In this document: positions 59,439 through 64,000 of the stretch, one piece after another
How positions within the stretch are numbered: the stretch's first letter is position 1
Layout of the letters: each line of letters starts with the position of its first letter
Assembly (NCBI GenBank): GCA_965243345.1
Contig: CBDEUR010000003.1
Location: forward strand, 2,914,001 to 2,978,000
DNA from: Bin52 sp965243345
GTDB lineage: Bacteria > Pseudomonadota > Alphaproteobacteria > Thalassobaculales > Thalassobaculaceae
DNA length: 64,000 bases
Reading direction: 5' to 3'
Program-made: the position numbers and the translations under genes
The notes under the pieces: model-generated
Seen by the model: only the letters and a program-made list of their open reading frames with translations
Databases searched by the model: none
What the model was told of the DNA's origin: nothing

Positions 59439-61234
59439 GAGCCAGCTCCCTGTCCGGCGCGCGGCCAGTCCTGCCACAGCACCGGCGGTGCGGAACCGAC
59501 CCGCTCGCCGCCGATCGCGTCCCTGAGCGCCCGTGTCGCCGCCTCGTCCACGCTCCAGGTCGCGGTATCGACGACCACGCCGTAGTCGCGGCGCGCGCGC
59601 TCGGGGCTCACCAGTTCGTTGCGCACGTCGCGCAGGACCGCCTCCGGGTCACGCTCGAGCGGGTCGCCCCAGCCACCGCCGCCGGCGAGTTCGTGCCGGA
59701 AGACGTCGCCCGAGCGCATCATCATCGTCAGCTTGGACTCGAGCGGCCGGTCCTCGCTCCCCGGGTTCATGGTATTGCGCGACGGCTCTCCCGGGTTGCC
59801 GCCGTACAGTCCGTAGGGCCGGAAGGCATGGCGGTCGGAACGAACCTGCAGGACCGCCTCCTTCTCGAGCAGCCGGTAATCGCGCCGATAGGGCGCGCCG
59901 CCACGGAACTTTCCGGCGCCGGCCCGGTCGGGCACGTACTCGTAGGAAAGCACCTCGACCGGGTTCTCGGCCTCGGTGACCTCGATCGACTGCGAGGCCA
60001 TGTTGGCGAACAGGTTCGAGTTGCCGGAAAGACCGTCGGCCCACGGGCGCCCTCCCCAGGTGCCACAGGCGAAGTCGACGTAGATGAAGGGGTTGCGATC
60101 CTCGTCGTATCCGCCGATGGACACCCCGGTATTGCCGCCGTCCGACGCCGCCATCACCGCTGATGGCAGCATCATCGCCAGCGCTCCGAACACGCAGTCC
60201 AGCATCCGGAACCCTGTCAGGCCGCGGGCGGCGCAGGCCGCCGGCAGCACGCCGTTGGCGATGGTCCCCGGCGGTGCCGTGACCTCGACGCAGCGGAAGA
60301 ACCCCTCGTTGGCCGGAACGTCGTGCGGCAGGACCGACTTCACTCCGCAGTAGGTGGCGGCCTTGGTGAACGAGAGCGTGTTGTTGATCGCACCCTTGAC
60401 CTGGGGCGAGGTGCCGGTCCAGTCGGCCTGCATCACCTCGCCCTTCTTGCGCAGGGTCACGAACAGGCGAATGGGCGATCCGACGTCGACACCGTCGTCG
60501 TCGATCCAGTCCTCGAACTGCCATTCCCCGTCCGGCAGGTCCTTGAGCGCGGCCCGGGTGACCCGCTCGGAATAGTCGATGAAGTCGTCCATGAACCCGG
60601 TCATGGTGTCGACTCCGTGTTCGCCGACCAGTTCCAGGAACTGGCGCTCGGCGATGTTGCAGGCCGCGAGCTGGGCGCGAATGTCGCCGAACACCTTGAC
60701 CGGCACCCGCACGTTGGCCTCGATCAGGCTCCACAGGGTCTCGTTGCGGCGGCCCTGCTCGAACATGTACATCGGCGGGATGCGCAGCCCTTCCTGGTAG
60801 ATTTCAGTCGAGTCGGACGCGTTCGACCCGGCAACCCGGCCGCCGACATCGGTGTGGTGACAAATGGTCGCCGCGAAGGCGATGCGCCGCCCGTGGCTGA
60901 AGATCGGCTTGAAGATGAAGATGTCCGGCAGGTGCATCCCTCCCCTGAACGGATCGTTCAGGCAGAAGATGTCCTCGGGCAGCATGTTCTCGCCGAACCG
61001 CTCCACGACGGCGGCGAGCGCGGTGGGAATCGACCCGAGATGCCCCGGCAGCGTCAGGCCCTGGGCGACCAGCCTGCCTTCCGCGTCACAGAACGCGGTG
61101 GAGAAATCCATGTTGTCGCGCAGCACGCCGGAGTAGGTGGTGCGCATGATGGTCAGCGCCATCTCGTCGGCGATCGCCGAGACCGCGTTTCGCAGCAGCT
61201 CGAACTCGATCGGATCCCAGGACTTCTGCGTCAT
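59435..61234 (-). CDS. hyuB: Hydantoinase/oxoprolinase, B subunit
   Basis: A 599-residue B subunit. Signatures: DPIEFELLRNAVSAIADEMALTIMRTTYSGVLRDNMDFSTAFCDAEG (pieces, near 6-52), FCLNDPFRGGMHLPDIFIFKPIF (pieces), ICHHTDVGGRVAGSNASDSTEIYQEGLRIPP (pieces), ANEGFFRCVEVTAPPGTI, and the C-terminal GAGKFRGGAPYRRDY and LAGGGGWGDPLERDPEAVLRDV (pieces). ATGs at 61237 and 61234 both follow GGAGGAA; the second has better spacing. It is first of B-A-HAD, 86 bases after the deacylase gene. Confidence 0.92.
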   Translation of the reverse strand: MTQKSWDPIEFELLRNAVSAIADEMALTIMRTTYSGVLRDNMDFSTAFCDAEGRLVAQGLTLPGHLGSIPTALAAVVERFGENMLPEDIFCLNDPFRGGMHLPDIFIFKPIFSHGRRIAFAATICHHTDVGGRVAGSNASDSTEIYQEGLRIPPMYMFEQGRRNETLWSLIEANVRVPVKVFGDIRAQLAACNIAERQFLELVGEHGVDTMTGFMDDFIDYSERVTRAALKDLPDGEWQFEDWIDDDGVDVGSPIRLFVTLRKKGEVMQADWTGTSPQVKGAINNTLSFTKAATYCGVKSVLPHDVPANEGFFRCVEVTAPPGTIANGVLPAACAARGLTGFRMLDCVFGALAMMLPSAVMAASDGGNTGVSIGGYDEDRNPFIYVDFACGTWGGRPWADGLSGNSNLFANMASQSIEVTEAENPVEVLSYEYVPDRAGAGKFRGGAPYRRDYRLLEKEAVLQVRSDRHAFRPYGLYGGNPGEPSRNTMNPGSEDRPLESKLTMMMRSGDVFRHELAGGGGWGDPLERDPEAVLRDVRNELVSPERARRDYGVVVDTATWSVDEAATRALRDAIGGERVGSAPPVLWQDWPRAGQGAGS

Positions 61235-61320
61235 CATTTCCTCCGCACTCGTGACGCGGCACTGTGCGACACCGCATGGCCAATGAAAAGGACTTGTCGG
61301 GAGAACCGGGTACGCGAGCG

Positions 61321-62397
61321 TCACACGATCTGGCGTTCGGCGCGGGCGAGGTCCGCGGTTGCGCCGGTCTCGTACTGCTCCAGCGGCGAGAAGTCGTCGA
61401 GCGCCCTGGCGTCGATCTGGGTTCCCTCGGCCAGCGCGATGTTGAACAGGGCATCCCCGTCATGGACCACGGGCATGTTGGTCCTGCCGACGATGACACC
61501 GTCCGCCGGGGCCTCGATCTCGGTGTCGGTCATGCCCCAGGGATCGGAAATGAACGCCAGCACCTGGTCTCGTCGCACCTGGGCGCCGAGGGGCTCGATG
61601 ACCCGCAGCACGCCGCTGCACGGCGCGCGGACCCACCGGCTGGAACGCAGGACCAGCGGTTCGAGCGGCTCGGCATGTTCATCGCGCCGCGGCAGCATTT
61701 CCAGGTGCTGCATGACACCGATGATGCCGCGCACGCCGGCACGGATCCCCGCCTCGTCGAAGCGCAGTGCCTCGCCCGCCTCGTAGACGATCACCGGAAC
61801 CCCCAGCGAGTTTGCCGCCTCGCGCAGGCTGCCCTGCCGGAAGCCGGCATTGAGCACCACGGGAACGCCGAAGGCCCGCGCCGCGGCCTCGATTTCCGGA
61901 CTGTCCAGGCTGGCCCGGACCTGGGGATAGTTCGAACGATGGTGGCTGCCCGTGTGCAGGTCGACGCCCCATGAAGACCCGCTCACGATCTCGTCGAGGA
62001 AGCAGCGGGCGATCCGTCCCGCCAGCGACCCGTCGTGCGATCCCGGGAACGAGCGGTTGAGGTCACGCCGGTCGGGCAGGTACCGGCTCTGGTACAGGAA
62101 GCCGGGCGTGTTCACGATGGGAACGGCGACCACGCTCCCGCACAGGTCCCTCAGTGCGGTGAGCCTGGTGAAGCGCCGGATGATCTCGACACCGTTGATC
62201 TCGTCGCCGTGCAGGGCGGCGGAGATGAACAGCTGCGGCCCCGGATGGTGTCCGTTGATGACATGCACCGGCATCCGGACGGGAAACCCGCTCGACAGCT
62301 CGGCGATCTGGATGTCGACCTGCCGGCGTTCGCCGGGAGCAACGGTGGTCCCCGCGAGGCTGACATCCGACCGCGCGCCCCCCTGTTCTCCGGCCAT
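61321..62397 (-). CDS. Succinylglutamate desuccinylase/aspartoacylase family deacylase (M14-like)
   Basis: A 358-residue zinc enzyme. The metal ligands are His63 and Glu66 in SAALHGDEINGV and His148 in GVDLHTGSHHRSNYP. IRRFTRLTALRDLCGSVVAVPIVNTPGFLYQSRYLPDRRDLNRSFPG (pieces) is the family core. Residues ~270-358 form a C-terminal beta-barrel or biotinyl-like part (IEAPADGVIVGRTNMPVVHDGD, pieces). It cleaves an N-acyl amino acid or related amide. It lies upstream of hydantoinase B and may finish the breakdown of the same compounds. ATG 62397 follows GGGGGCAGG. Confidence 0.87.
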   Translation of the reverse strand: MAGEQGGARSDVSLAGTTVAPGERRQVDIQIAELSSGFPVRMPVHVINGHHPGPQLFISAALHGDEINGVEIIRRFTRLTALRDLCGSVVAVPIVNTPGFLYQSRYLPDRRDLNRSFPGSHDGSLAGRIARCFLDEIVSGSSWGVDLHTGSHHRSNYPQVRASLDSPEIEAAARAFGVPVVLNAGFRQGSLREAANSLGVPVIVYEAGEALRFDEAGIRAGVRGIIGVMQHLEMLPRRDEHAEPLEPLVLRSSRWVRAPCSGVLRVIEPLGAQVRRDQVLAFISDPWGMTDTEIEAPADGVIVGRTNMPVVHDGDALFNIALAEGTQIDARALDDFSPLEQYETGATADLARAERQIV

Positions 62398-62506
62398 CCT
62401 GCCCCCGCGCTGCTGCTGTCCGATCGCGGCGGACCCGGTCGGCGTCGACCGCGCCCCGCAGCAAAACCCTAGGTGGTCGGCGTCCGCGTGGTCAACGCGG
62501 CCGGCA

Positions 62507-63412
62507 CTACGCGCTGCGGCGGCGGCGCTTGACCGGCCGGTGGGCATTGGCCTCGATGAAGGTGACGATCCGCTCCGCGATGTCGACACCGGTCGCCTTC
62601 TCGATGCCCTCCAGCCCGGGGCTGGCATTGACCTCCATGATCACCGGCCCGTGATTGGCCCTGAGGAAGTCGACACCGGAGACATCCAGCCCGAGTGCCT
62701 GGGATGCCCGCACCGCGCTCGAGCGTTCCTCCGGCGTGATCCTGATGGGCTCGCAGGTTCCGCCCCGGTGCAGGTTCGAGCGGAAGTCGTCGCGCGGACC
62801 TGTTCTCTTCATGGCGCCGACAACGCGCTTGCCGATGACGAAGGCGCGGATGTCCGTGCCTCCTGCCTCCTTGATGAATTCCTGGATCAGGATGTTCACC
62901 TTCGCACCCCGGAACGCCTCGATCGCGCTCCGCGCCGAGGACATGCTCTCACCGAGCACGACGCCCACGCCCTGGGTCCCTTCCAGCAGCTTGATGACCA
63001 CCGGAGGGCCGTTCACCATGCGGATGATCTCCTCGGCCTGGCTCGCGGAATTGGCGAAACCGGTCACCGGCAGCCCCAGGCCCTCGCGTGACAGCAGCTG
63101 CAGCGCACGAACCTTGTCGCGGGCCCGGCCGATGGCCAGCGAGTTGTTCAGTGTCCACACACCCATCATCTCGAACTGGCGCAGGATGGCGAGACCATAG
63201 AGCGTGATCGACGCGCCGATGCGGGGAATGACGGCGTCGAATCCCGACAGCGGCCGATCCTCGTACATGACCTGGGGGCGATGGGCGGTGATGTTCACGT
63301 AGCACCGGGTCGTGTGAATGATCTCGATCCGGTGTCCGCGCGCCTCTGCCGCCTCGACCAGGCGCCTGTGGGAGTACAGACTCGGATTTCGCGCAAGCAT
63401 GGCGATTCGCAT
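62507..63412 (-). CDS. rimK: RimK family alpha-L-glutamate ligase
   Basis: A 301-residue ATP-grasp ligase; E. coli RimK adds glutamates to ribosomal protein S6. It begins RIAMLARNPSLYSHRRLVEAAEARGH (pieces), with YEDRPLSGFDAVIPRIGASITLYG (pieces), the ATP-binding VVIKLLEGTQGVGVVLGES, DIRAFVIGKRVVGAMKR, SNLHRGGTCEPIRIT and the metal site VIMEVNASPGLEGIE. Its length matches E. coli RimK. The zinc-protease family partner is directly upstream, 21 bases away. The basic tail VKRRRRSA is unusual. Confidence 0.92.
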   Translation of the reverse strand: MRIAMLARNPSLYSHRRLVEAAEARGHRIEIIHTTRCYVNITAHRPQVMYEDRPLSGFDAVIPRIGASITLYGLAILRQFEMMGVWTLNNSLAIGRARDKVRALQLLSREGLGLPVTGFANSASQAEEIIRMVNGPPVVIKLLEGTQGVGVVLGESMSSARSAIEAFRGAKVNILIQEFIKEAGGTDIRAFVIGKRVVGAMKRTGPRDDFRSNLHRGGTCEPIRITPEERSSAVRASQALGLDVSGVDFLRANHGPVIMEVNASPGLEGIEKATGVDIAERIVTFIEANAHRPVKRRRRSA

Positions 63413-63433
63413 TGTCCGTACTCCTCCAGATAT

Positions 63434-64000
63434 TTACAGAACGGTCAGATTTCCTTCACTTGCCTTGTATAGATCAGCGTATCGACCCGAACGGTAGGAC
63501 CGTCTCGGATCAACAATGAATCGGCCGCGCATCGCCTCGCGACCCACCAGCATCCTGAACCCCATCGGGTCCCGGTTGGCCAGGGTGAGTTCGATGGGCC
63601 AGGAGTCGTCGGCGATGCTGAGGCGGGTCGAGATCACGCACCGCCACTCCCGCATGCCGCCGGAGTTCGTCACCCAGCGCTGGTCGGAAAGCGGCGCCTC
63701 GCACACGACCGGCGCCGCCGCCGGCCCCTCGAGCGGAAAGGTCCGGAACCGTACCCAGGGCTTGCCGTCAATCTCGACGGGCTCGGCATTCCAGGCATGG
63801 AGCGCCGAGGTCCTGGCCCCGGTGTCAAGCTTGGCCTTGATGGCGGTGATCCCGAGGTCCGGCAGCGACACCCACTCCCGCCAGCCGAGGATTCGCCCGT
63901 CGTCGATCGCCAACCGCTTACTCCCGTTCGTGGCAGATCCGGCGCGAGCCCGGGCGGTGCCGCGCCCGCGGGCGCGGTCCGGCCCGGAATTTTCCCGCAC
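63434..64000 (-). CDS. RimK/LysX-associated retropepsin-like zinc protease family protein; 5' end uncertain
   Basis: At least 188 residues in the window, with a GTG at the very edge (64000), so the true start may lie outside or downstream. The conserved domain begins at ~30 with LAIDDGRILGWREWVSLPDLG, then KAKLDTGARTSALHA (the DTGA of retropepsin-like aspartic proteases, Asp59), followed by VGREAMRGRFIVDPRRSY near the C-terminus. The first ~28 residues are arginine- and glycine-rich and probably not coding in homologues. The family (Pfam Zn_protease/RimB-like) is regularly found beside rimK, as here, and is thought to trim or regulate glutamylated products. Confidence 0.82.
   Translation of the reverse strand: MRENSGPDRARGRGTARARAGSATNGSKRLAIDDGRILGWREWVSLPDLGITAIKAKLDTGARTSALHAWNAEPVEIDGKPWVRFRTFPLEGPAAAPVVCEAPLSDQRWVTNSGGMREWRCVISTRLSIADDSWPIELTLANRDPMGFRMLVGREAMRGRFIVDPRRSYRSGRYADLYKASEGNLTVL

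Noticed and set aside
56574..59585. Open frame of 1003 codons on the plus strand
   Set aside because: It lies antisense to hyuA and the binding-protein gene, whose protein families are certain. Long antisense frames are expected in very high-GC codon-biased DNA; the product has no family text.
1..64000. CRISPR arrays, tRNA or rRNA genes, insertion sequences, integrases, attachment sites
   Set aside because: No regularly spaced repeats, cloverleaf-like sequence, transposase or integrase text, or flanking inverted repeats were found in the short intergenic gaps.

Overview
The window is a gene-dense, high-GC segment of a bacterial chromosome (about 60 protein genes, few gaps over 200 bp). It most likely comes from an aerobic alphaproteobacterium. 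The evidence is a COQ9-type ubiquinone protein, an imuB-dnaE2 mutagenesis pair behind a GAAC-N7-GNNC operator of the alphaproteobacterial LexA type, two DUF465/YdcH mini-proteins, protocatechuate 3,4-dioxygenase, and heavy use of GTG starts and 4-bp ATGA/GTGA overlaps. No rRNA, tRNA, CRISPR array, insertion sequence, integrase or phage gene was seen, and no recognisable transcription factor.

Layout. 1-5 kb: 5' part of a formyl-CoA transferase gene with a good promoter, a luciferase-like monooxygenase, an alpha/beta hydrolase, an enolase-superfamily enzyme and a TerB-DnaJ protein. 5.2-10 kb: SOS-type imuB-dnaE2 without imuA. 10-17 kb: an FAD oxidoreductase, a four-gene minus-strand catabolic operon (ThDP enzyme, Ldh-type dehydrogenase, FAH-family hydrolase, LLM oxidoreductase) and a divergent LLM oxidoreductase. 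17-25 kb: pyruvate kinase, cold-shock protein, cobT divergent from cobS-cobC, then an O-antigen-ligase-like protein coupled to a carnitine-dehydrogenase-like enzyme and a DadA-like oxidase. 25-33 kb: OmpA-like lipoprotein with a clear terminator, then the A and B subunits of a 3-oxoacid CoA-transferase separated by a 2-hydroxyacyl-CoA lyase and a serine/alanine-glyoxylate aminotransferase on the other strand, then cytochrome c, thioesterase, 2-hydroxyacid dehydrogenase and DUF924. 33-37 kb: rpsU, def, COQ9, DUF465-purE-purK and a 58-residue DUF465 gene. 37-40 kb: glycerate 2-kinase with pcaHG. 40-47 kb: queuosine genes in two arms (queA and a YhhQ-type transporter; tgt and queG) around a two-gene operon of unknown function, followed by an aromatic amino acid decarboxylase. 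47-51 kb: a methyltransferase-HNH nuclease fusion, a sulfurtransferase and an EamA transporter. 51-64 kb: one long minus-strand block with RimK and its zinc-protease partner, an M14-type deacylase, hydantoinase B and A, a HAD phosphatase, and a complete dipeptide-type ABC importer.

How the genes fit together. Several scattered genes form a plausible route from glyoxylate to pyruvate: aminotransferase to hydroxypyruvate, 2-hydroxyacid dehydrogenase to glycerate, glycerate 2-kinase to 2-phosphoglycerate, and pyruvate kinase. Formyl-CoA transferase and 2-hydroxyacyl-CoA lyase would join through formyl-CoA. The 51-62 kb block looks like uptake of small peptides or cyclic amides, ring opening by an ATP-dependent hydantoinase/oxoprolinase and deacylation. 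The least explained loci are the methyltransferase-HNH fusion (47416-49125) and the internally duplicated protein with its EthD-like partner (42188-43693).
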